Shown here: positions 33,784-42,525 of the stretch, in pieces
How positions within the stretch are numbered: the stretch's first letter is position 1
Layout: each line of letters opens with the position of its first letter
NCBI GenBank assembly: GCA_026315105.1
Contig: CM048744.1
Span: 364,685,168-364,749,167, forward strand
Source: Locusta migratoria
Taxonomy: Eukaryota; Arthropoda; Insecta; Orthoptera; Acrididae
Length of the DNA stretch: 64,000 nucleotides
Direction of reading: 5' to 3'
Notes under the pieces: model-generated
What the model was told of the DNA's origin: nothing
Seen by the model: the letters and a program-made list of their open reading frames with translations, nothing else
Databases searched by the model: none
Translations under genes and position numbers: made by a program

Positions 33784-36700
33784 TTCCATGATGAAATATC
33801 TTTGACAAAGTTATAAATCCCAGTGGAAACTTTTGACCATAATTAAAATTTGCAACTGAATAACCAAGTATAACTAAACTCTAGTGTTACCCCAAATCAA
33901 AAGCTGTTTGACATCCAGGACAGTGATATGACATCTTCAAAAGAAAGAAGTACCAATTTGTACAGTCAATTTAGGTGCATCATGCTATCGGAAAGTTGCA
34001 GTAGAACATAAAATATCCATTTAGCTGATATACTACATTACTTTCTGTAATATAAATTCTGATTACTGGTTTTTTGGCCAAACCTCATGTCCATATTTAA
34101 TTGAGAGGTAACATGCTTTTACAAATGGGATGGCATATGAAAAATTATATTTCACAATTAGTTAATGAGAACAGCATAACAGTCCAATTACAACATTAAT
34201 ATGGTGGAAATAAAAAGCCCCAACAAAAGACCAATTCTGGCAATATCAAGTCAATATCTACCAATTATGTTGGCCAATTCATTTCAATCATTAAAGGGAC
34301 CAAACTACTAGGTCATCACACTTTAATCTGAAACAGACAAGTCAGTAAAACTACACAAGAAAGAAGGCACTATCATGTGATATTTAGGACAACAAACCCT
34401 ACAAGAGATGGAACAGCGTAAAAGGAAGAAATGTCAGATGCTCCATACAGTGAACAGTTCGATCCCCTACAGGCACAACATACAATGGAGACAGATACTA
34501 ATGTCCCCACTTTTAATGGGCATAAAGTGAATCCTCAATAGTCAGGAATAAATACGTAATGATGGGAGTAACATTGGCCACATGCTTATAAATTCCTGAT
34601 GGGATCACCGTAGATAAGTGAAAACTAAACGTTCAAATGTTTGTATAGCTTATGGGACTTAATTACGGGGTCATCAGTCCCTAAACTTACAAACTGGTAC
34701 TTATGAACTAGCTAACACTAAGGACAGCACAAATAACCATGCCCGAGGGGGAGTTCGAACCCCCGACCGTAGTGGCCGTGCAGGCCGTGACTGGAGCGTG
34801 TCAGTGTCCTCGGCCACTACGACTGGCTGAGTGAAAACTCACCAGTGTAAGATTATGTTCGAAAGCACAAAAGAAGACTACCAATTTTCTAGTGAAAACA
34901 CTACAGCCATCAGGCAAACAAATTCGGAACATTCACATCAATGCAAACAATTACCTATTATCATTGTGTCATCAGCAACATGCCGAGAATAAAGAAAAAT
35001 TTGGCTACGGAGGGTCACAGGATGAATCAAATCTTTAGAACTTTGGGCTTGGTTTCACAACACATGTCATGGAATAGTGTAGAGTGTTCAGGTGTAGGCT
35101 ACAGCCACGCCATGTGACAAGCCAATCTAGTGATAGTGCACGGCAGCCAATGAAATTCACTGTTTTTTTTATTCGCGCAATATTTGAATGTATTCATTTC
35201 GCGCTGAGTTTTCTTGTCGCTTCTTACGGAAACTTTCAGTTGTGTGAACATGGACAGAAAGCAAATTAAATACACTAATCTTGTTTTGATTGTGTCGAAG
35301 GTACCAATAATTTTTTGATATGCTTTCGGATTTTATATGTCTTTCAGAATAGATTTTAAAGCGTTTCTGATTCAAGTTTTTAATTGGAGGTGGTTCAATG
35401 TAAATTATTGATTGGGCATTAAGAAATCAATTAATTGCTCAATCAGTTCCTTGCAAAATTTGTGGTTGTTCAATGAAATTATCTCTTAGGAGGGATGTAC
35501 AAGATTAAAAGTGCAGTGGGTTTGTAGAAGACATGGACATTTATTTTGTCACAATATCAGAAACAAGATTTGATCTGCTGGCAGTAATTTGAGCATTGCA
35601 GATATTTTGAAGGTGACTTTCCTGTGGGTGAAGAAGTGCAACACTGAATTTATCATGAAGAACGGCTGTTAACTGGCGGAATTTCTGCCGTGAAGTATGT
35701 GTTTTTAGAGTGTGTGAGGAATGGTGATGTTCTTTGTGGCAAGGGAAAAGTAATTGACGGTTGAGGTGGGGGGGGGGGGGAGTTCATAAGGGAAAGAAAG
35801 TTGTTGGGAAATAGGTATTCAGAGGAGTCAAGATGGACACAAATGTTTCATGGAGGTTGTTCGGATAAGAACTAAAGTAATCCTCCTCAAAGTGCTCTGG
35901 GAACAGGTTCTTCCAGACAATAGTTGTTTCTGATCACATGACAAAATGATGAAGCCTTCAGCCATTTATCTGTGAATCACAGCATTCATTTTAGAGATCC
36001 TGAAACTGGAGCCTACTCCCAGTACTACATAGTAGGCCTATTTAATAAATGAGCAGCTTTCAGGGTGATTTGTGTGTCCAACATTGTCCGGAAGTACTAT
36101 TTACACACAGTGAAACGTTATCATTGCACGATTTTTTCGATGTTTCATTTTTATTTCAATATTGTTATTTCTATTGTTTCTATTTAGAATCTACCCATCC
36201 AACCCCCTCCCCCCCCCCCAATTACCGAAATAATCACATTAAATTCTTTTCCCTTTTTTGTGTAGTTGTTTATTTCATGTTATCGATGCCACATTACATT
36301 CACATTGAAATATGAATGTCAGTTATGACGTACCTCAAATTCATGGGTCAATGCAAATGAATGGTACCTGAAGATAAAGTACTACCAAGTAAGTGGCCAC
36401 ATAAAATGAAGATTCAGAATCAATTGATTACAGTTTCATACATGCCATTGGCTACTCTAAATGTACTTCACTGCCAACCTAACACTGCTACGAAGCACCA
36501 CGATGCTCCCCAAGCCACTCATCGAGACTTCAGCCCTCTTAGGTTCCTGCCTGACCAAATCATTTAAAATTATGACATATCCTATGTAACTAGGCTATGA
36601 CATTCACTTATTCAATCAATATCAATCATTTTGATCCACCAGTCGCACTTTTAATTACTGCCATCGTGGTGAAAATTTATCAGGTATAAAGGAAACACTC

Positions 36701-37777
36701 ATAAATCTTGGAAGATACAAGAGTACCTTCAACAAGTACTGAAATTTGCAGTTTTCATAATATTGACAGAAGTGAAAGAAATAATAGGCTTACATGAACA
36801 GATAATTTTATGAATGCTCATCGTTCAAACCCACAACCATTGGAATTTTAAGTCTGGGTCTCTACCATTGAAACACAAATCGTAAACAATACAGAAAATT
36901 TTATCAATACAGGCATCATCTCAAACCCTTTGATACAGTTAGCACAAAACATAACGATGATAGGGTTACAGATATCACGTCTTTAAAAAAAAATTAATTT
37001 TTTTTAACTCGAGAAGAGATATGGTTCTAATTTGAAATTATTCATCGAGATTTATTGTAACATATGGCCGCCTAGAAGCTTTAATTTCTAAGTAATTGCC
37101 ACGTCAGTGGTTTTATTTGCTTCGAAATTTAACTAGGTTGTAATCTGCAGCAAAATATGAAGTGTTTGGAAAATTTATCACATCGTTTGAACAACAAATT
37201 CTTTAAGTTTTGTAATTGTAAGAGCACGAAATGTTGTATTCCCGCACTTTAAAGTTGATGCACATGCATGTAACTTTTACCAATTTTAGGGTGAAAAAAA
37301 ATAAAATAAAATAAAGGGATCATTTACGGGTATATGGCAACTCTTGTAACGAGGACCATACACAGGTGTGCATCATGCAAAGGATAAACACCCTAAGAAC
37401 AAATTCTCTTTGGTACAATATAACACAAACGTAGCAAATAGTCTGCTCACTCACCATTCTGCGTATCGCGCCACATATTGCGTACTTTTTTGTCGTATCT
37501 GTCATACGCCCCGTAGCTGGATCTACATCAGCAATATTAATTTGTATCGAAGCATGATCCTTTGCATGAATGATACGGTTGCTGGCGGAGCTGCACGGAC
37601 AAAAATCAAATTCATTACGGTGCTATGTAAATAGCAAATATAAATACTGTCACGTAACGCACAACACAACTAAGAAGTAACACTTTACACATAATTCTAC
37701 AGAAAACCACGTGGTCACATTACGTACCATTTCCTCGGGCGATATAAATCAACGAACTCTCCAGCGTCGTTTTCCAT
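31774..37777 (-). CDS. RpS21: 40S ribosomal protein S21 (eS21), four coding exons
   Basis: Encodes the small-subunit ribosomal protein eS21. Coding exons on the minus strand are 37777-37728, 37590-37455, 31921-31866 and 31783-31774, giving 83 codons, the normal size for this family. Exon 1 begins MENDAGEFVDLY and ends in PRK plus two bases; exon 2 carries CSASNRIIHAKDHAS and KYAICGAIRRM; exon 3 reads GESDDCIARLAKKDGILA; exon 4 adds the conserved C-terminal KNF and stop. All introns are GT-AG: donors gtacgta, gtgagt, gtaagtt; acceptors gtccgtgcag, atttatgtgtag, gttatttacag. Intron 2 is 5.5 kb and holds SINE and repeat insertions. Introns and lack of stops show it is the real gene, not a processed copy. 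I see no substitution that would obviously disable it. Confidence 0.95.
31866..31921 (-). other. RpS21: RpS21 coding exon 3
   Basis: 56 bases, phase matched to both neighbours, between acceptor tatgtgtag and donor gtaagtt. Confidence 0.93.
31922..33431 (-). other. RpS21 intron 2, distal part
   Basis: AT-rich intron without recognised elements. Confidence 0.5.
33432..33463. repeat. (CA)n microsatellite
   Basis: About 15 CA units, immediately before family A repeat copy 2. Confidence 0.95.
33500..33726 (+). repeat. Microsatellite-associated repeat with hammerhead-like core (family A, copy 2)
   Basis: Collinear with 8840-9060. The core reads CTGAAGAAGCAACTGGGCTG then CAGAAGG at 33606-33633: the CTGANGA half is intact but the GAAA half has become GAAG. 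It lies in RpS21 intron 2, between two CA tracts. Confidence 0.6.
33727..33780. repeat. (CA)n microsatellite
   Basis: About 26 CA units. Confidence 0.97.
33781..34630. other. RpS21 intron 2, middle part
   Basis: No element or exon recognised. Confidence 0.4.
34632..34830 (-). mobile_element. tRNA-headed SINE (family 1) in RpS21 intron 2
   Basis: Minus-strand head GTAGTGGCCGAGGACACTGA and B box GGGGTTCGAACTCCCCCTCG, body TAGCTAGTTCATAAGT and tail GACCCCGTAATTAAGTCCC then CAAACATTTGAACG. AGTGAAAACT occurs on both sides (about 34617 and 34831) as a probable 10-bp target duplication. Confidence 0.85.
34840..37454. other. RpS21 intron 2, proximal part
   Basis: Contains a G-run (35768-35780) and a C-run (36211-36219). 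An ATG at 35250 starts an 11-18 codon frame ending at a possible donor, too little to call. No transposon recognised. Confidence 0.35.
37455..37590 (-). other. RpS21: RpS21 coding exon 2
   Basis: 136 bases between acceptor gtccgtgcag and donor gtgagtgagc; finishes the Cys codon of exon 1 and holds 45 codons. Confidence 0.93.
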
Positions 37778-37805
37778 GACTATAGTCAGATACTCAGCTA
37801 TATAT
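37728..37805 (-). other. RpS21: RpS21 exon with start codon
   Basis: Starts after a good acceptor (ttgttgatttcag, ending at 37806), has 28 bases of 5' UTR, ATG at 37777-37775, and ends at donor gtacgta from 37727. The acceptor implies a further upstream 5' UTR exon. Confidence 0.75.
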
Positions 37806-37897
37806 CTGAAATCAACAAACTTTGAATCATAAATTTTTAAATCACATGCAAAATCCAAATAATATGTAATTTCATCTACAAATCCAACCTAACATAC
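37806..37897 (-). other. RpS21: Possible RpS21 5' UTR intron
   Basis: 92 bases from gtatgttagg (37897) to ttgttgatttcag (37806), right before the start-codon exon. If used, the first RpS21 exon would lie at about 37898-37984, directly against the truncated Gypsy LTR. An alternative is a first exon beyond the Gypsy element near 44200-44330. Confidence 0.45.
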
Positions 37898-37984
37898 CCC
37901 ACACAAGATTCCTCAAGAAGCAGTCAAAGAACAACAGAATTAATATAAAGACTCTGCACACCAAACAACGGCAAAGATAAATAA

Positions 37985-38071
37985 GGTGTTTCCGCTTCCT
38001 TACAGCAAAGACCTTTCGTAACACAGAAAGATATTACACTTGTCCAAAGTTGTTAGGTATCGATCCCCACA
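37985..38071 (-). repeat. Truncated Gypsy 3' LTR
   Basis: Starts on the minus strand at TGTGGGGATCGATACCTAAC and matches the 5' LTR without mismatch until GGAAACACC, then continues into unrelated AT-rich DNA about 207 bp upstream of the RpS21 ATG. Confidence 0.8.
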
Positions 38072-38073
38072 TA

Positions 38074-38084
38074 GCCCCCCCCGG
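38074..38084 (-). promoter_or_regulatory. Polypurine tract of the Gypsy element
   Basis: CCGGGGGGGGC on the minus strand, a few bases before the TG start of the 3' LTR, the position expected for the plus-strand primer. Confidence 0.55.
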
Positions 38085-38130
38085 CAGTATGGAGTACATG
38101 AAAAAAAAAAAAAAACTTAAAAGATTAAAA

Positions 38131-41100
38131 TTACACAGCTGGTAGGGGATGCAGAAAGGTGACTGGCAGCTCTTGTGCATCCTCAGGTAGGGGGCGGTTG
38201 GTGGGTGACCGTGGGGCAAAACCCGGCACGGTAGTCTCGAAGTCCTCGAGGGTGGATGGTGGGCGAAGCCGACGTCCAAATCTTGTCGATTGTTGTGGGG
38301 GGCCTCGATGATCAGCTGGGAACCGCACAATGACGGTTCCGTTCGGGCGGACGAACGCACGTAGATTGCCTGCGGAGGCGAGGTGGGAAGCTGTGATTCG
38401 TCGAACCACACGTTGCACTACACCACCTTCCTGATCACTTTTATCGTCACACGCGAGCATGATGAACACTGAAACACCCTGCACTAACACGCTGAGGTTA
38501 CAGATATGATTTGGGTCAACCCTAGTTTTGAATTCTACCTCGGTAGCAGTAGAGGGAGGCGTACGGCTGCAAGTGGGGGTGGCAAAACCCCGACATAAGG
38601 AGGGTGATGCATCCGAGGCGGGTGTGGTAGGAGTAGTTGTGGCAGGCAAACGGCCAGGGGAAACAGGTGTGGAGGACCGATGTGGACACAATTTCTTGCC
38701 GCTTGATGGGTGCAACGAACTTGTGCAGGAAGAAGGGGTTGAAAGGGTGAAGTTTTGTGAGGAGGGAGTCATGCGAGGTGAAAATCCTCGGAAAGGATGG
38801 GGATCAGAGGGCTGACTCGAATGTTGTGGACCACCAGAAAGGTAGTTGTTCGAAGAATGGGTGAGGGGTTGTGAAGAAGAATGACTCCGATTGCCTGAGT
38901 CGTTCGAAGAGGGTGGGGGTGAGGGTGTGGGGGAGTCATTGGAAGCGGGCTCAACTAGAGCCGGTTTCACTCGGTTCAGTGAAACGGTAGTTTTGGAACC
39001 GTGCAGGAGAATGTCCATGGTGTTTGCCGCACGACGGAGCACCTTGTGAGGACCAGTATAAGGCGGCTGAAGGGGGGCCTTAATGGTGTCGTCACGCAGG
39101 AAAACATATGTGCACGAACTAAGTGCAACGGGTACATAAGTACGAGGTGGTGTGTGGTGTGCCGGAGGTTGTGGGCGAAGTTTGCTACAATGTAGTTTGA
39201 CGCGTTCTACCAGGGATGGAAGCTCTGAAGGCGAAGCCACTGGCGTGGGGGCAACTAGTTCACCTGGTAAAACAAGGGGTTGACCATAGACAAATTCAGC
39301 TACTGAACCTTTTAAATCTTCTTTAAAAGTGGTGCGTAACCCCAAAAGTACGAAGGGCAGGGCCTCAGTCCAAAGAGGGCCATGGCAGCGTAAGGCAGTT
39401 TTAAGAGTCCTATGCCATCTCTCGACGAGTCCGTTGCTCTGAGGATGGTAGGCAGTTGTATGGATCTTGGAAATGCCGCACAACCTACAAATGTCAGAAA
39501 ACAGAGCGGATTCGAATTGGCGCCCCTGATCGGTTGTCAACACTGCCGGGCACCCGAAGCGTGCTATCCAAGTGTCTATAAAGGCACGAGCAACGGTCTC
39601 AGAAGTGATGTTCGGGAGTGGGGTGGCTTCAAACCAACGTGTAGTCCTATCTATGATGGAGAGTACGTATCTGAACCCCTCAGAAGGAGTGAGTGGGCCT
39701 ACCAAGTCTATGTGTAGGTGTTGGAAACGTTTGTGTGGTTGGGAGAAAGTACCCAGCGGGGGGGTGGTGTGCCTGGAAACTTTGTTTTGCTGACATGGAA
39801 TGCACGATCGGGCCCAGGCTTGGCAATCGCGTCGCATGTCACGCCACACAAAACGCTCAGTAACAAGTCTGGTGGAGGCTCGCACTCCAGGATGGGCTAG
39901 GCTATGCAGTTTGTCAAAAACTTGTCTCTGTAGGTCCTTGGGAATGAAAGGTCGCAGAGAACCGGTAGATTCGTCACACCACACTTCTCCGGTCACACCT
40001 GGGAAAGTTGTTTTGACAGGTTTAAGGGAAGAGTCGTGGTCATTGATGAGCTGCATTATGTTTGGGTCAGCTGACTGCCGCTGCGGGAGGTCTGATAGGT
40101 CGAGAACCGAAGTGACAGCTCCGACACGGGACAGGAAATCTGCTACAATATTGTCTGCACCTTTAATGTATCTGACGTCACTTGTAAATTGTAGGATGTA
40201 ATCAAGATGACGGAAACGTCGTGGCGGAGGGTCAGACGGAGGTTTCTGGATGGCGGCCACAAGGGGTTTGTGATCCGTGAGGATATAAAAGCCACGTCCC
40301 TCAACTTCCGTACGAAAATGTTTCACTGCCTCATAGACAGCCAGCAATTCTCTGTCAAAGGCAGAATATTTCTTTTGTGCGTTATTCAGCTTCTTTGAGA
40401 AGAACTGGAGGGGGGATGTAACGTCTCCGACAGATTGACTCAAAACAGCACCTATAGCACAGTCACTTGCATCTGTTGTAATAAAGAGGGTGGCATCTGG
40501 ATGCGGGTGAGCCACAGTTACAGCATTTGCTAATAGATGCTTCAGTTTCTCGAAGGCTGTTTCCATTACTGGGGTCCACGGAACCTGCCGGATGCCGGTA
40601 GTGTTTTGGCCTGCCAAGGCATCTGTGAGAGGTGCCTGAACCTCAGCAGCAGCTGGCAAATGTTTCCTATAATAGTTAACTGTTCCTAGGAAACGACGTA
40701 ATTCTTTATAAGTGTCAGGTCGTGGTAATTCTAAAACAGGTTTGACCTTGTCAACAGGGGGTGTGAGGCCCTCAGCTGAAACAACATATCCCAAAAACAG
40801 AACTGAAGGTTTGTGAAGTTGCAGCTTCTTATTATTAAGCTCTACACCAGCTGCAACGAGAGTGTCCTTAACTATCTGCAAATGTTCCTTATTCTTTTCC
40901 GCAGTAGGGCTGAAAATCAAAATATCATCGAGGTAGACGAAACAAAAGTCTAAGTGGAACAGTACCTCGTTGATAAACCTTTGCCAGGTTTGAGCAGCAT
41001 TCCGCAACCCGAAAGGCATGAATCTGTATTGGAACAGTCCGAAAGGTGTGGTGATTGCCGTTTTTTCTATGTCCTCCGGGGCCATAGGAATCTGGTGATA

Positions 41101-42525
41101 GGCACGTTTACAGTCTATCACCGAGAAACACCGGGCGCCGGCCAAAGCGTGGTTAAAGTCTGACACGTTGGGGACGGGATATTTATCGATGATGGTACGA
41201 GAATTAAGCTTCGTATAGTCTCCTACCATGCGCCAAGTGCCGTCTTTCTTTGCGACGAAATGAATCGGACTCGACCAACATCCCGAAGAGGGTTCAATAA
41301 TTCCACCTTTTATTAGTTCGTCGATCTGTTCGCGAGCAACGGGCATAAGTTCGGGTTTGAGACGACGAGGGCGGCACGAAATAGGCGGTCCGTCAATCAG
41401 GCGTAGTCTATGAACAGTTCCGTTAGTCACTAAGGCAACGCGGGGCGCCGTGTGCGAGGGAACAGTTTGTATAGGCGCGAGCGTATCGGCCTCCGAGCGA
41501 AGCTGCGGCGCTGGCGTCGAGAGTTTACACGATTGCCAACTGCCCGTAGGTAGAGAGTTGCAAACAGGCGAGCCGCGTTGGGTTGAGTTGGTACACTGAG
41601 TAATAGTTGCGGAAGGCGCCGCTGGCGAGGCTGAGGGCAGCAGCGGGCGCATAGAAACAGCTGATTGCTGTGAGTTATTGACACTAGCCTGCGCGCGGAA
41701 ATTTGACTGTCCGGGTAGGCGGGGAGGAGGGGTAGCACTCGTAATAACACTGTCAGAATGAGGACGAGCGCAAACGCAGTTACAGGTAGAGGAATCCCTG
41801 TCACAGTTGCGCGAGGGCGCAGGATCACTAGAACACTGACTAACCTGTAGTACTGAAGGCGGGCAGGATGCTTGAAGACTGTTGAGCTGTTCGCGGACAG
41901 ATGACAGCTCTGAGCTTAAATCCTGCAGCCGACGATGAAGTTCGTGATTCGTAGATTCGATTCGCTCTGCGAGCCACTTGTTTGACCACTCGAGAGACTC
42001 GCCGGGGAGATTAGCGCTTTTGGTAGCTAGGCGAACGTTATCTTCGTCCTTAGTTAGAACACTGGCAGGCACACAAGAAATATACAAGTTGCACGCCGGA
42101 TAGAACACGCGATCGCTTGCTAAATCTATTGTTATTTTGTAATGCCTAAGAAAATCTATACCTATTATAGGTTCTTCGACTTGCGCAACTAAAAATCTCC
42201 ACTCTAACTCGCACTTGGGGGCGAGGGTGACATTAAAAGAGGTTAGGCCGGTGCACTGAAGATGCGATGCGTTGACTGCTCGAAGTGTAGTCTTCTGCCG
42301 GTGAATCTTCCTGTTAGCGAGGCGAGCAGGGAGCAGTGACACATCGGCTCCGGTGTCCACTAGAAAATTTGTTCCAGAGGAGAGATCTTTCACGTACACC
42401 CGGCCATGGTTTCTAGTGGCGTGTGACACAGAATGTAAAGTTGGGTGGCGCTCGTTTAGTTTGCAGGAGGTTGCGCCGCTGCCTACCTGCGATTGTAGTT
42501 TGGGTAGGAGCACGGTGGTTTGCAA
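38131..42525 (-). CDS. Gypsy Pol polyprotein (protease, RT, RNase H, integrase)
   Basis: A single open frame of 1464 codons. Domains with approximate residues: aspartic protease with VDTGADVSLLPA (56-67) and IGIDFL (121-126); a Ser/Pro-rich linker with a short coiled coil (180-220); reverse transcriptase with WRMVGDYTKLN (431-441), FSVIDCKRAYHQI (467-479), FMPFGLRNA and the catalytic YLDD (531-534); RNase H starting FITTDASDCAIGAVLS (681-696) with TDHKPL (750-755); integrase with an HHCC finger ending CIPCQQNK (908-915) and catalytic D940, D999, E1035 (D-35-E spacing). The last 250 residues are Pro/Ser-rich without a chromodomain. All catalytic residues visible are intact. Made as Gag-Pol by -1 frameshifting; the ATG is not necessarily used. 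Confidence 0.95.
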   Translation of the reverse strand: MQTTVLLPKLQSQVGSGATSCKLNERHPTLHSVSHATRNHGRVYVKDLSSGTNFLVDTGADVSLLPARLANRKIHRQKTTLRAVNASHLQCTGLTSFNVTLAPKCELEWRFLVAQVEEPIIGIDFLRHYKITIDLASDRVFYPACNLYISCVPASVLTKDEDNVRLATKSANLPGESLEWSNKWLAERIESTNHELHRRLQDLSSELSSVREQLNSLQASCPPSVLQVSQCSSDPAPSRNCDRDSSTCNCVCARPHSDSVITSATPPPRLPGQSNFRAQASVNNSQQSAVSMRPLLPSASPAAPSATITQCTNSTQRGSPVCNSLPTGSWQSCKLSTPAPQLRSEADTLAPIQTVPSHTAPRVALVTNGTVHRLRLIDGPPISCRPRRLKPELMPVAREQIDELIKGGIIEPSSGCWSSPIHFVAKKDGTWRMVGDYTKLNSRTIIDKYPVPNVSDFNHALAGARCFSVIDCKRAYHQIPMAPEDIEKTAITTPFGLFQYRFMPFGLRNAAQTWQRFINEVLFHLDFCFVYLDDILIFSPTAEKNKEHLQIVKDTLVAAGVELNNKKLQLHKPSVLFLGYVVSAEGLTPPVDKVKPVLELPRPDTYKELRRFLGTVNYYRKHLPAAAEVQAPLTDALAGQNTTGIRQVPWTPVMETAFEKLKHLLANAVTVAHPHPDATLFITTDASDCAIGAVLSQSVGDVTSPLQFFSKKLNNAQKKYSAFDRELLAVYEAVKHFRTEVEGRGFYILTDHKPLVAAIQKPPSDPPPRRFRHLDYILQFTSDVRYIKGADNIVADFLSRVGAVTSVLDLSDLPQRQSADPNIMQLINDHDSSLKPVKTTFPGVTGEVWCDESTGSLRPFIPKDLQRQVFDKLHSLAHPGVRASTRLVTERFVWRDMRRDCQAWARSCIPCQQNKVSRHTTPPLGTFSQPHKRFQHLHIDLVGPLTPSEGFRYVLSIIDRTTRWFEATPLPNITSETVARAFIDTWIARFGCPAVLTTDQGRQFESALFSDICRLCGISKIHTTAYHPQSNGLVERWHRTLKTALRCHGPLWTEALPFVLLGLRTTFKEDLKGSVAEFVYGQPLVLPGELVAPTPVASPSELPSLVERVKLHCSKLRPQPPAHHTPPRTYVPVALSSCTYVFLRDDTIKAPLQPPYTGPHKVLRRAANTMDILLHGSKTTVSLNRVKPALVEPASNDSPTPSPPPSSNDSGNRSHSSSQPLTHSSNNYLSGGPQHSSQPSDPHPFRGFSPRMTPSSQNFTLSTPSSCTSSLHPSSGKKLCPHRSSTPVSPGRLPATTTPTTPASDASPSLCRGFATPTCSRTPPSTATEVEFKTRVDPNHICNLSVLVQGVSVFIMLACDDKSDQEGGVVQRVVRRITASHLASAGNLRAFVRPNGTVIVRFPADHRGPPQQSTRFGRRLRPPSTLEDFETTVPGFAPRSPTNRPLPEDAQELPVTFLHPLPAV

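Noticed and set aside
35250..35310. A possible first exon beginning MDRKQIKYTNLVLIVSK followed by GT
   Set aside because: The donor is poor, no partner exon was found and it lies inside an RpS21 intron on the other strand.
31774..37777. RpS21 as a processed pseudogene
   Set aside because: It has three phase-consistent GT-AG introns, no stops and a complete C-terminus, unlike a retrocopy.
37985..38071. An 87-bp complete LTR
   Set aside because: At the 5' end the repeat continues for 193 bp to a TG...CA border directly before a TGGTGACCCC primer site and contains AATAAA; the shorter copy is better explained as truncation.
38131..38500. An env-like gene downstream of Gypsy pol
   Set aside because: After integrase the pol frame runs on as a Pro/Ser-rich tail to the polypurine tract; no room or signature for an envelope protein.
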